The notes beneath the pieces are model-generated. The model was not told where the DNA came from, ran no database searches, and was given only the letters and a program-made list of their open reading frames with translations. A DNA stretch of 7,045 nt, from positions 1 through 7,045 of the forward strand of contig DUEF01000333.1 of assembly GCA_011176555.1 (NCBI GenBank), written 5' to 3'. Position 1 is the stretch's first letter. The number at the start of each line of letters is the position of its first letter. The translations under genes and the position numbers were made by a program. Below are positions 1 to 6,155 of this stretch, in pieces. This stretch comes from Caldilineae bacterium (lineage in GTDB: Bacteria > Chloroflexota > Anaerolineae > J102).

Positions 1-2
1 GC

Positions 3-269
3 GCCATCGGCATCCCCTGCGGCGCGATCAATGAGGTGGACGAGATCCTGAACGACCCGCACATCCTGGCGCGGGGCATGGTGGTGGAAATGGAGCACCC
101 CACCGCCGGTGACATCCGCGTGCTGGGCAATCCCATGCACCTTTCCGCCACCCCGCCCACCTACCGCCTGCCCCCGCCCACCCTGGGCCAGCATACGGAT
201 GATATCTTGTGGGAGTTGGGATATAGCGCTGAAGAAATTGCCGCCATGCGAGAGGATGGGGTGATCTAG
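3..269 (+). CDS. CoA-transferase family III (CaiB/BaiF), C-terminal fragment
   Basis: The last 88 residues of a protein that begins before the window. The reading frame is open from base 3 and ends at TAG 267-269. The text matches the C-terminal end of family III CoA-transferases: IPCGAINEVDEIL, then DPHILARGMVVEMEHP, then LGNPMHLSATPP, then a closing LGQHTDDILWELGYSAEEIAAM. These segments are characteristic of formyl-CoA/CaiB/BaiF-type enzymes, which move CoA between carboxylic acids in the cytoplasm. The catalytic Asp is in the missing N-terminal part, so the substrate cannot be judged. The stop overlaps by one base the GTG start of the next plus-strand frame (TAGTG), which suggests one operon with the AllH-like and amidase genes. 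I am confident of the family; the exact reaction is unknown. Confidence 0.88.
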   Translation, partial: AIGIPCGAINEVDEILNDPHILARGMVVEMEHPTAGDIRVLGNPMHLSATPPTYRLPPPTLGQHTDDILWELGYSAEEIAAMREDGVI

Positions 270-1174
270 TGAAATCGGGTATTGGGTATTCGGTATTGGA
301 TATTGGCGCTCCGCGACAGCGCCCACGCCCCAATACCAATACCCAATATCCAATATCCGCCGCGTCCCTCAGCCAAACCCTCGCCCCCTCGCCCTCTCGC
401 CCTCTCGCCTCCACGCCTCTCCGCATCCTCAGCCTGCATCGCCGGGTTTGCAATCTCATCTCCGAGCAGGGCGATGTCGTGGCTCTGGTGCATCCGACCG
501 TTGGCAATGGCCCCTTTCATATCGTGTTGGCCCGACCAGCGTCGTTCGCAGGGCTGAAAGTGGGCGGGCGAGTGCAATGGCGGGGTGACAGTTTGGCGTT
601 CGGACGTTTTTCGGTCGATTTGGCGGGGGCGCGGGCGTGGAATCCGGCCCTGCCGCAGACGCATACGCCCATCACTGCCGACGCCTGGAACGCGCTTCGC
701 GCGGCAGACCTGTCCGGTTTCGCAAACCTGACAGGTCTTACTGCCGAGCGAGCACTGCAGGGGGCGGAATACTTGCTGGCGGGGCTGCGCGCCGGGCGGG
801 AGAGCGACATCGCGCGGGGGACAGAATTGCTGGCCGGGCTGGGGCCGGGGCTGACGCCGGCCGGAGATGATTTTTTGCTGGGATTCATGGCCCGCATCTG
901 GCTCGAACCGGCGCTGCTCCCGGCCGCTTGGACTGCGCCCGACCTCTGTCAGCACATCGCCCAAACCGCCGCGCCCCGCACCACCCGCCTCAGCCGCGCC
1001 TGGCTGATCCACGCCGCCCGCGGCCATTTCGCCGAACCCTGGCACGATCTCGTCACCGCCCTGGCGGCCAACGACAAAAGCGCCATCCTTCACGCCGGCG
1101 CCCGCATTCTCCGTATCGGCGCCACGTCCGGACGGGATGCGATGACCGGTTTTTTGACAGCGGGTATTGGATAG
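269..1174 (+). CDS. DUF2877 / AllH-like protein
   Basis: An open frame of 301 residues from GTG 269 to TAG 1172-1174. The best diagnostic motif is GLGPGLTPAGDDFLLG (about residues 190-205), with a C-terminal GATSGRDAMTGFL (284-296). Both are typical of the DUF2877 family, which includes AllH, a subunit assigned to oxamate carbamoyltransferase in allantoin catabolism. Conserved-looking sequence starts only near residue 52 (ILSLHRRV) and continues with VHPTVGNGPFHIV (74-86). Residues 4-30 are the translation of a heptamer inverted repeat, and 36-50 of a C/T-rich octamer repeat, so the N-terminus is either a repeat-derived extension or wrongly called. No in-frame ATG lies between the repeats and the conserved part; the only nearby alternatives are CTG 434 or GTG 479, and the latter seems too late. 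The position between a CoA-transferase and an amidase suggests amide or carbamoyl catabolism. The family call is good, the substrate is inferred, and the start is uncertain. Confidence 0.75.
   Translation: MKSGIGYSVLDIGAPRQRPRPNTNTQYPISAASLSQTLAPSPSRPLASTPLRILSLHRRVCNLISEQGDVVALVHPTVGNGPFHIVLARPASFAGLKVGGRVQWRGDSLAFGRFSVDLAGARAWNPALPQTHTPITADAWNALRAADLSGFANLTGLTAERALQGAEYLLAGLRAGRESDIARGTELLAGLGPGLTPAGDDFLLGFMARIWLEPALLPAAWTAPDLCQHIAQTAAPRTTRLSRAWLIHAARGHFAEPWHDLVTALAANDKSAILHAGARILRIGATSGRDAMTGFLTAGIG
277..358. repeat. Inverted heptamer repeat (hairpin element 1)
   Basis: The left arm is four 7-bp units, GGGTATT (277), GGGTATT (284), CGGTATT (291) and GGATATT (298). The right arm carries the complementary type: AATACC (332), AATACCC (338), AATATCC (345) and AATATCC (352). 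Between them sits a perfect core stem, GGCGCT (305-310) and AGCGCC (318-323), with a 7-base loop. Most mismatches between arms would be G-U pairs in RNA. The element starts 8 bases after the CoA-transferase stop and lies inside the apparent N-terminus of the AllH-like frame. Its build resembles the short tandem heptamer repeats known from cyanobacteria and seen in some Chloroflexota. It has no T-tract, so it is not a classical terminator. Confidence 0.85.
381..420. repeat. C/T-rich octamer tandem repeat
   Basis: Five consecutive 8-bp units related to TCGCCCTC: TCGCCCCC (381), TCGCCCTC (389), TCGCCCTC (397), TCGCCTCC (405) and ACGCCTCT (413). The two central copies are identical. The unit is not a multiple of three, so the peptide it encodes (APSPSRPLASTPL) is low-complexity and not a true peptide repeat. 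It lies directly between hairpin element 1 and the conserved start of the AllH-like protein, making the whole stretch 277-420 repeat-derived. Confidence 0.7.
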
Positions 1175-1240
1175 TGGATATTGGATATTGGCGAATCCAC
1201 CGTTTTAGTGGAAAATATCCAATACCCACTACCCAACATC
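1162..1240. repeat. Inverted heptamer repeat (hairpin element 2)
   Basis: The left arm is GGGTATT (1162), GGATAGT (1169), GGATATT (1176) and GGATATT (1183). The right arm is AATATCC (1214), AATACCC (1221), ACTACCC (1228) and a degenerate AACATC (1235). A core stem CCAC (1197-1200) and GTGG (1208-1211) has a 7-base loop. The AGT variant in one arm is matched by ACT at the pairing position of the other, which supports an origin as a folded palindrome. It shares the string GGATATTGGCG with element 1 just before the core. It covers the last four codons and stop of the AllH-like gene and most of the gap to the amidase, so it would form an intercistronic hairpin in the operon transcript. There is no T-run behind it. 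Confidence 0.85.
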
Positions 1241-1280
1241 TTTCTCAACCACTTCTTCCACTTATCTCCCGACCGAAAAC

Positions 1281-2585
1281 ATGAACAACTCCCTCCTCCG
1301 TCCCGCCCCTCTCGCCCAGACTGCTGCCGGTTTGCGTAGCGGCCAGACCGACCTGCTCGGCTACATCAACCGCCTGTGCGACCACATCGACGCTGTGGAG
1401 CCCAAAGTCCAGGCGCTGCTCCCCGAACCAGACCGCCGCGCCCGCCTGCTGAGCGAAGCTCAGGAGCTACTGCGACGCTATCCCGAAGCCAATGAGCGTC
1501 CGATCTTGTTCGGTATCCCCATCGGCGTCAAAGACATCTTCCAGGCAGATGGCTTTGAAACCCGGGCGGGGTCCAAACTCCCGCCGGCAGCCCTCGCCGG
1601 ACCGGAAGCGGACAGCGTGGCGCTTTTGCGTGCGGCCGGCGCTCTGGTGCTGGGCAAGACCGTCACCACCGAGTTCGCCTTCTTCGAGCCTGGCCCCACG
1701 CGCAATCCGCACAACCTGGCGCACACGCCGGGCGGGTCCAGTAGCGGGTCGGCGGCAGCGGTGGCGGCCGGGATCACCCCCCTGGCGCTGGGCACACAGA
1801 CCATCGGCTCGGTGATTCGCCCCGCCGCCTTTTGCGGCATCGTCGGCTTCAAACCGACCTACAACCGCATCCCGCCCGAGGGCCTGCTCTTTTTCTCCCG
1901 CTCCGCCGACCACGTGGGCCTATTCACCCAAGATGTAGCGGGCATGCAGCTTGCGGCCTCGGTGACATGCGCGGACTGGCAGCCTTACCTGGCGGCGGGC
2001 AAACCGGTGCTCGGCGTGCCCGCAGGCCCGTACCTGGCCCAGGCGTCGGACGAAGCCCTGGCGGCCTTCGAGGAACAGGTGATGCGTCTGGCGGGGGCAG
2101 GCTATGTGGTTATCCGCCAACCCCTCTTCCCCGACATCGACGAGATCAATCGCCGGCATCGGGCATTGATCGCCTATGAATTCGCACAGGAGCAGGCGCA
2201 GTGGTTCGCCGAATATGAAGATTTGTACCGGCCGCGCACCGCCGCGCTCATCCGCGAGGGCCAGCAAGTCGATCCCGCAGAAGCAGCCGACATCCGCGAT
2301 ATGCAACCGGTGCTGCGCGAGGAGGTGGAGCACGTGATGGATGTGCACGACATCGATCTGTGGATATGCCCCGCCGCTCCCGGCCCCGCGCCAGAAGGGA
2401 TTGGTTCGACCGGCGATCCGGTCATGAATTTACCCTGGACCTATCTCGGTCTGCCTGCTGTCACCCTGCCTGCCGGTTTCACCCGCAACGGCCTGCCCCT
2501 GGGCTTGCAAATGGTGGGCAAATGGATGGAGGATGAGAAATTATTGGGATGGGCGGAGAAAATTGAGACCGAAATGGGTCGGTGA
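1281..2585 (+). CDS. Amidase-signature family hydrolase (GatA/amidase type)
   Basis: A 434-residue cytoplasmic protein of the amidase signature family, which hydrolyses C-N amide bonds by a Ser-cisSer-Lys triad. The catalytic Lys is K84 in GIPIGVKD. The glycine/serine motif TPGGSSSGSAAAVAAG (149-164) supplies the cis-serine, S153 by spacing. The nucleophile is S177 in GTQTIGSVIRPAAFCG, followed by IVGFKPT. All three catalytic residues are present. The 24-residue spacing of the two serines equals that of fatty acid amide hydrolase. The residue before the G-S pair is Ile where Gly or Ala is usual. The length is slightly below that of GatA, and no GatB or GatC neighbour is seen, so a catabolic amidase is more likely than a tRNA amidotransferase subunit. 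ATG 1281 has no clear ribosome binding site. The gene sits 106 bases behind the AllH-like gene and is probably in its operon. The substrate cannot be read from sequence. Confidence 0.92.
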   Translation: MNNSLLRPAPLAQTAAGLRSGQTDLLGYINRLCDHIDAVEPKVQALLPEPDRRARLLSEAQELLRRYPEANERPILFGIPIGVKDIFQADGFETRAGSKLPPAALAGPEADSVALLRAAGALVLGKTVTTEFAFFEPGPTRNPHNLAHTPGGSSSGSAAAVAAGITPLALGTQTIGSVIRPAAFCGIVGFKPTYNRIPPEGLLFFSRSADHVGLFTQDVAGMQLAASVTCADWQPYLAAGKPVLGVPAGPYLAQASDEALAAFEEQVMRLAGAGYVVIRQPLFPDIDEINRRHRALIAYEFAQEQAQWFAEYEDLYRPRTAALIREGQQVDPAEAADIRDMQPVLREEVEHVMDVHDIDLWICPAAPGPAPEGIGSTGDPVMNLPWTYLGLPAVTLPAGFTRNGLPLGLQMVGKWMEDEKLLGWAEKIETEMGR

Positions 2586-2666
2586 AAGCAACGGTTGACG
2601 AATGCCTATTTCGGTGGAGCTGGCGTTGAGGATTGTTGCTACGCAGCGTCGCGTATCTGAGGAGGG

Positions 2667-2710
2667 CCGCCCCATTTTGGCGAAAGCCACTTGTTGGCGG
2701 TTTCTTAGCG
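2667..2710 (+). terminator. Possible terminator after the amidase gene
   Basis: CCGCC (2667-2671) pairs with GGCGG (2696-2700), followed by TTTCTT on the plus strand. The 24-base interior contains a second small hairpin, TGGC-GAAA-GCCA (2678-2689), with a GNRA-type loop. The outer stem is only 5 bp and the T-run is broken, so this is a weak candidate. It lies in the convergent gap between the amidase stop and the stop of the AAA+ gene. No T-run follows on the minus strand. Confidence 0.3.
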
Positions 2711-4045
2711 ATTGTTTCCCAATGCCATTTGGCGACCACGCGACCGACCTGACGACTTGAGGCGACACAACTGGCAGATGCTTTCATCACTAAGACGTGA
2801 AGCGATGCGGGGATCAGCCGCGCTGAGCTCTTTCAGATCACCGCCTTGAGCGCTCAGGGTGAAAACGGTGGGGCGGCGCGTGAGGTAACGGTAGTCGATG
2901 AGCTGGAACATTTTTTCCGCGGCCCAAGGCGAGGTGGCCTGGGCGCGCAGATCATCCAGTACCAACAAGGGCGATTGTTTGATCTGTTCGAAGCGGATGT
3001 CGTAAGGTAAGGTGCTGTGGGGCGAGAAAGAACTGCGGAGGTGATCCAGCAGCCTGGGAATGGAGATGAACAAGACCTGCGGCTGTGACAGGCGTACGTG
3101 ATTGGCGATGGCCGCGGCTAGATGCGTTTTCCCCACGCCCGAGCGCCCCAAAAAGGCGATCCAACCTTGTGGTTGCTGGGCGAAATCCAGGGCGGCGTTG
3201 CGGATGGCGACAAGGTTTTGGCGCACCTCCTCGCGTCCGCCAGATGGAACCCTGAACGTCTCGAAAGTTTGATCGGCGTGCAGGTCCAATTCGCTGAGTT
3301 CGACCATGTGATCGATATAGCCGCCGCCGCGGTAGTCCGCCGCCAGAATGTGCATGTGCACCACCAGATCATAGTCCATCAGGCGAGAACGGAGCCGGGG
3401 CTCGAAAACTTCAGTGGGGCGATTGCTGGTAATGACGGTGGGCAGGCGCCTCAGGTAACGATGGTTGAGGAGTTGAAACAGTTTTTCCTTGGCCCAAGAG
3501 GTGGGGCTTTCGGCGCCGAGATCGTCGAGGATGAGCAAGGGGGCGTCCTTCATCCGTTCGAATAATTCGTCGAAGGGTTCGTCGCTGGCGGGGCTGAAGC
3601 TGGAGCGGAGGTGATCGAGCAGGTCGGGAACCAGAACGAAGATGGGTTGGCCGCCGCGATTGGTGACTTCGTTGCCGATGGCCGCTGCCAGGTGGGTCTT
3701 GCCCACGCCAAAACTGCCGGTGAGCAGGAGCCAGCCATTGGGTTGCGCAGCGAAGCTGCGGGCGGCCTCATAGGCGGCTCGTAGCGTGCGTTGGCGTTCG
3801 AATGGTAGGGCCACTCCATCGGGGCGAAAATTGTCGAATGTCATCTCATTCAACATTTCCAGAGCGCCCAGCGCGTTCATTTGTCGGCGTCTGGTTTCCT
3901 GAATTTTCGGAGCGATGCAAGAGCAAGGAATGGCCTTACCGAAGTCTGGATGTCCGACCGGCACATCTTTTTTGATGAATCCTAACCCCATGCAAAGTGG
4001 GCAAACGGAGTCATCGTCGCTATTCGAGGATGAAAACTTCTTCAT
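2705..4045 (-). CDS. DnaC/DnaI-like helicase loader with two tandem AAA+ modules
   Basis: A 446-residue protein from ATG 4045. Residues 15-43 hold a probable zinc-binding motif (C15, C18, C41, C43) of the kind preceding many DnaC/DnaI-type loaders. Two P-loop modules follow. Module 1 has Walker A GSFGVGKT (110-117), Walker B LILDD (171-175), a TSN sensor-1 motif (206-208) and an arginine-finger-like RLRSRL (217-222). Module 2 has Walker A GRSGVGKT (300-307), Walker B LVLDD (361-365) and RIASRL (413-418), but TLS replaces TSN. The modules share the 11-mer LLDHLRSSFSP (142 and 332) and a WA-EK-FQL pattern, so they arose by internal duplication. The place behind dnaB and a DnaD-domain gene points to loading DnaB on DNA. 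IstB-type transposition helpers are related, but no transposase is present. ATG 4117 is an in-frame alternative with an AGGA upstream, but overlaps the previous gene by 98 bases instead of 26. Loader function is inferred. Confidence 0.85.
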   Translation of the reverse strand: MKKFSSSNSDDDSVCPLCMGLGFIKKDVPVGHPDFGKAIPCSCIAPKIQETRRRQMNALGALEMLNEMTFDNFRPDGVALPFERQRTLRAAYEAARSFAAQPNGWLLLTGSFGVGKTHLAAAIGNEVTNRGGQPIFVLVPDLLDHLRSSFSPASDEPFDELFERMKDAPLLILDDLGAESPTSWAKEKLFQLLNHRYLRRLPTVITSNRPTEVFEPRLRSRLMDYDLVVHMHILAADYRGGGYIDHMVELSELDLHADQTFETFRVPSGGREEVRQNLVAIRNAALDFAQQPQGWIAFLGRSGVGKTHLAAAIANHVRLSQPQVLFISIPRLLDHLRSSFSPHSTLPYDIRFEQIKQSPLLVLDDLRAQATSPWAAEKMFQLIDYRYLTRRPTVFTLSAQGGDLKELSAADPRIASRLSDESICQLCRLKSSGRSRGRQMALGNNR

Positions 4046-4751
4046 CGTTTGATTCAAGGGGAGTTCTGGTGTCTGTGGTAAGAGCTCGGCCAGTTTGCGA
4101 GGGTTGGTCTTTGCCATGTTCCGCCCAGTCCTGAAGAATGCGAGAGATGTAGGCCCAGTTGCGTATGTTGCGTTCGACGGCCAGGCTGAAAGCGTCTCGT
4201 ATCCAGTTTTCGGGATAGTCTCGTTCGGCCTGACGCAGTTTTTCCGCGAGCATGGGGGTGACCATGCCGATGTTTTGTTCGTAAAGTAAGAAGATGTTGG
4301 GGCGTTCTTTTTCGAGACCGACGACAACATCATCGATATCGTGCATCAAATGCTTGAAATCGCCGCGGCGCAGGCGGGCGACGGCGTCGCGGCCCTTTTG
4401 CGAATTGAGAAAATACCAGATTTCATCCTCTCCGCCGCGTTTGACCGTCACTTGGAGCAGCACGCCGCGTTGGGCCGCGCGTGCAAAGGCGTCGCTGGCG
4501 ATCTTCTTCTGCTCCTCTGGCGATGCGGCCAGGCCTTCGAGGAAGACGAAATCGACCAAAACGTCATTCAGGCGCAGGTAGCGGGTGTCGCCTTCGCCTT
4601 GGCCAAGCCGCCAAAAAGTGTAGAGCAGGGCTTTCAGTTCGGCGAGATCGTCGACGATGGGGAGGACTTCGCTGAAGAAGTCGTTGGGGATGGTTGTGAA
4701 GCGGGTCTTGCCAGCGACGAAGCCCGAGAACCCGCGCAATGTTTGGGTCAT
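4020..4751 (-). CDS. DnaD-domain protein, probable replication initiation/restart factor
   Basis: A 243-residue protein. The C-terminal half (about 152-213) is a DnaD/DnaB_2 domain: NIFLLYEQNIGMVTPMLAEKL, then YPENWIRDAFSLAVERN, then NWAYISRILQDW. These match the helical domain that binds DNA in Firmicute DnaD and DnaB initiation proteins. The N-terminal half (about 15-120) has FTTIPNDFFSEVLP and helix-rich text consistent with a winged-helix module like that of DnaD, but I cannot confirm it. The last 30 residues are polar and probably disordered. ATG 4751-4749 shares one base with the dnaB stop (TGATG), with GAAGG 7 bases upstream inside dnaB, so translation is probably coupled. In Bacillus, DnaD works with DnaB and the loader DnaI to bring helicase to the origin; a similar adaptor role is inferred from the two neighbours. 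The family is solid, the exact step is not. Confidence 0.87.
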   Translation of the reverse strand: MTQTLRGFSGFVAGKTRFTTIPNDFFSEVLPIVDDLAELKALLYTFWRLGQGEGDTRYLRLNDVLVDFVFLEGLAASPEEQKKIASDAFARAAQRGVLLQVTVKRGGEDEIWYFLNSQKGRDAVARLRRGDFKHLMHDIDDVVVGLEKERPNIFLLYEQNIGMVTPMLAEKLRQAERDYPENWIRDAFSLAVERNIRNWAYISRILQDWAEHGKDQPSQTGRALTTDTRTPLESNDEEVFILE

Positions 4752-6100
4752 CAGACTACCTTCATGGCTTCTTCGATCATGATCATCTCACGGAAGGTGG
4801 TAAAGTCTTTCTCGAAATAGAGATCAACACTGCCGGTGGGGCCGTGCCGGTGTTTGGAGACAATGATCTCGGCGATGTTTTGGCGTTCGGAGTCCTCTTT
4901 GTACTGATCTTCGCGGTAGATGAACATGACGACGTCCGCGTCTTGCTCGATGCTACCGCTCTCCCGCAAATCGCTCAATTGCGGGCGCTTGTCGGCGCGG
5001 CTTTCTACCTGGCGGCTGAGCTGGGAGAGCGCCACCACAGGAATGCGCAACTCTCTCGCCAATTGCTTCAGCGAGCGAGAGATCAGGCTGATTTCCTGTA
5101 CGCGGTTCTCCGAGCGGGTTCCGCCGTGCATGAGTTGCATGTAATCGATGATAAGGAGATCGATGGCGTTTTGTGCATGCAAACGGCGGGCTTTGGTGCG
5201 CAATTCGAAAGGCGTGATGGCGGCGCTGTCGTCGATGTAGATGGCGGTTTCGCTTAGCATGGCCGAGGCTTCGGCCAGTCTGCCCCATTCCTCTTCCCGG
5301 ATCTGTCCCAGGCGCAGGCGTTGCGAGTTGATGCGCGTCTCTTGAGAAAGCAAGCGTTGCACCAATTGTTCATTGCTCATTTCCAGGCTGAAGATGGCCA
5401 CGCATTTTTGATGGTATTTGGCCGCATTGAGCGCCATCGTCAGGGCGAGACTGGTCTTGCCCATGCCGGGGCGTGCGGCGATGATGATGAGGTCATTGTC
5501 CTGAAGCCCGCCCAGCATTTTGTCCAAATCCCGAAAGCCCATGGGAACCCCTAAAACCTCACCCTTGCGCTTGTGTAGATCGTCCAGCTCATCCATCACT
5601 GCGCGCATGATTTTATTGATCCCCACCAGATCTCGCTCTAGCCTGCCCTCTGAGATGGCGAAAATCAGTTCTTCCGACTCGTTAACGACCGCATCGACTT
5701 CCTGCGATTCGTCGTAGGCTTTGCGGGCGATTTCGCCGGCGGCGTGAATCAATTGGCGCAGCGTCGATGTGCGCTGGACGATCTGGGCGTATTGATGCGC
5801 ATGCACCGAAGAAGGGACGACGTTAACCAACGAACTGATGTAGGCAGCGCCTCCGACATCGCTCAGTTGGCTGCGACGTTCCAACTCATCGGTGACGGTC
5901 AGGAAATCGACGGGCTGGCGCTGGTCGTGCAAGTAGCGCATGGCGTCGTAAATCCAACCATGCCGTTGCACATAGAAGTCTTTGGGCTGGACGACCGTCG
6001 CCACCTGGACGATGACATCAGGATCGATGAGGATGGAGCCGAGCAGGGCTTCTTCGGCTTCGATGTTGCTGGGGATGTTTTTATCTGGCGGGGCGCTCAT
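4751..6100 (-). CDS. dnaB: Replicative DNA helicase DnaB
   Basis: A full-length 449-residue DnaB, the hexameric 5'-3' helicase that unwinds DNA at the replication fork. The N-terminal domain (about 8-110) starts with NIEAEEALLGSIL, the usual opening of the primase-binding region. The linker follows (about 150-185). The RecA-like C-terminal domain has Walker A ARPGMGKTS (209-217), the SLEM motif (238-241), Walker B LLIIDYMQLM (315-324), SQLSRQVESR (359-368), and DLRESGSIEQDADVV (377-391). Near the end, KHRHGPTG (416-423) contains the arginine-finger region. No intein interrupts it. ATG 6100 lacks a recognisable ribosome binding site, and no good promoter is visible in the gap to the BFN gene. 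It is the first gene of a tight minus-strand cluster with the DnaD-domain and tandem AAA+ genes. Confidence 0.97.
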   Translation of the reverse strand: MSAPPDKNIPSNIEAEEALLGSILIDPDVIVQVATVVQPKDFYVQRHGWIYDAMRYLHDQRQPVDFLTVTDELERRSQLSDVGGAAYISSLVNVVPSSVHAHQYAQIVQRTSTLRQLIHAAGEIARKAYDESQEVDAVVNESEELIFAISEGRLERDLVGINKIMRAVMDELDDLHKRKGEVLGVPMGFRDLDKMLGGLQDNDLIIIAARPGMGKTSLALTMALNAAKYHQKCVAIFSLEMSNEQLVQRLLSQETRINSQRLRLGQIREEEWGRLAEASAMLSETAIYIDDSAAITPFELRTKARRLHAQNAIDLLIIDYMQLMHGGTRSENRVQEISLISRSLKQLARELRIPVVALSQLSRQVESRADKRPQLSDLRESGSIEQDADVVMFIYREDQYKEDSERQNIAEIIVSKHRHGPTGSVDLYFEKDFTTFREMIMIEEAMKVV

Positions 6101-6155
6101 AGCAAAATCGGGCGGAAATCGGGGCAGGGTGCGTTAGCGGGGGCGTAGATAAAGA

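Noticed and set aside
266..1093. A 275-codon minus-strand frame opposite the AllH-like gene
   Set aside because: Gly/Arg-rich antisense text in GC-rich DNA with no family motif; the plus strand carries the clear GLGPGLTPAGDD motif.
277..1240. CRISPR-like array from repeated short units
   Set aside because: Units are 7 bp with no spacers and are arranged as inverted arms, not direct repeats with unique spacers.
269..1240. The AllH-like gene as a mobile cassette flanked by terminal inverted repeats
   Set aside because: Each flank is itself a complete hairpin; no integrase or transposase or target-site duplication is visible. Dispersed repeats are the simpler reading.
1467..1913. Minus-strand frame opposite the amidase gene
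   Set aside because: Antisense shadow; the plus strand encodes all the amidase catalytic motifs here.
2642..2658. Small inverted repeat TACGC/GCGTA as a terminator
   Set aside because: A 5-bp stem with no following T-run on either strand.
2479..2790. Minus-strand 103-codon frame across the convergent gap
   Set aside because: Spans the amidase 3' end, the intergenic hairpin and the AAA+ stop region; composition and lack of motifs argue against a gene.
2705..4045. IstB-type transposition helper of an IS21 element
   Set aside because: The AAA+ family is related, but no IstA transposase, terminal inverted repeats or target duplication are present, and the gene overlaps a DnaD-domain gene behind dnaB.
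4739..5257. Plus-strand 172-codon frame inside dnaB
   Set aside because: Antisense to conserved DnaB motifs, no domain of its own and no promoter.
5744..6148. Plus-strand 134-codon frame opposite the dnaB start
   Set aside because: Shadow of the DnaB N-terminal domain; no recognisable family or initiation signal.
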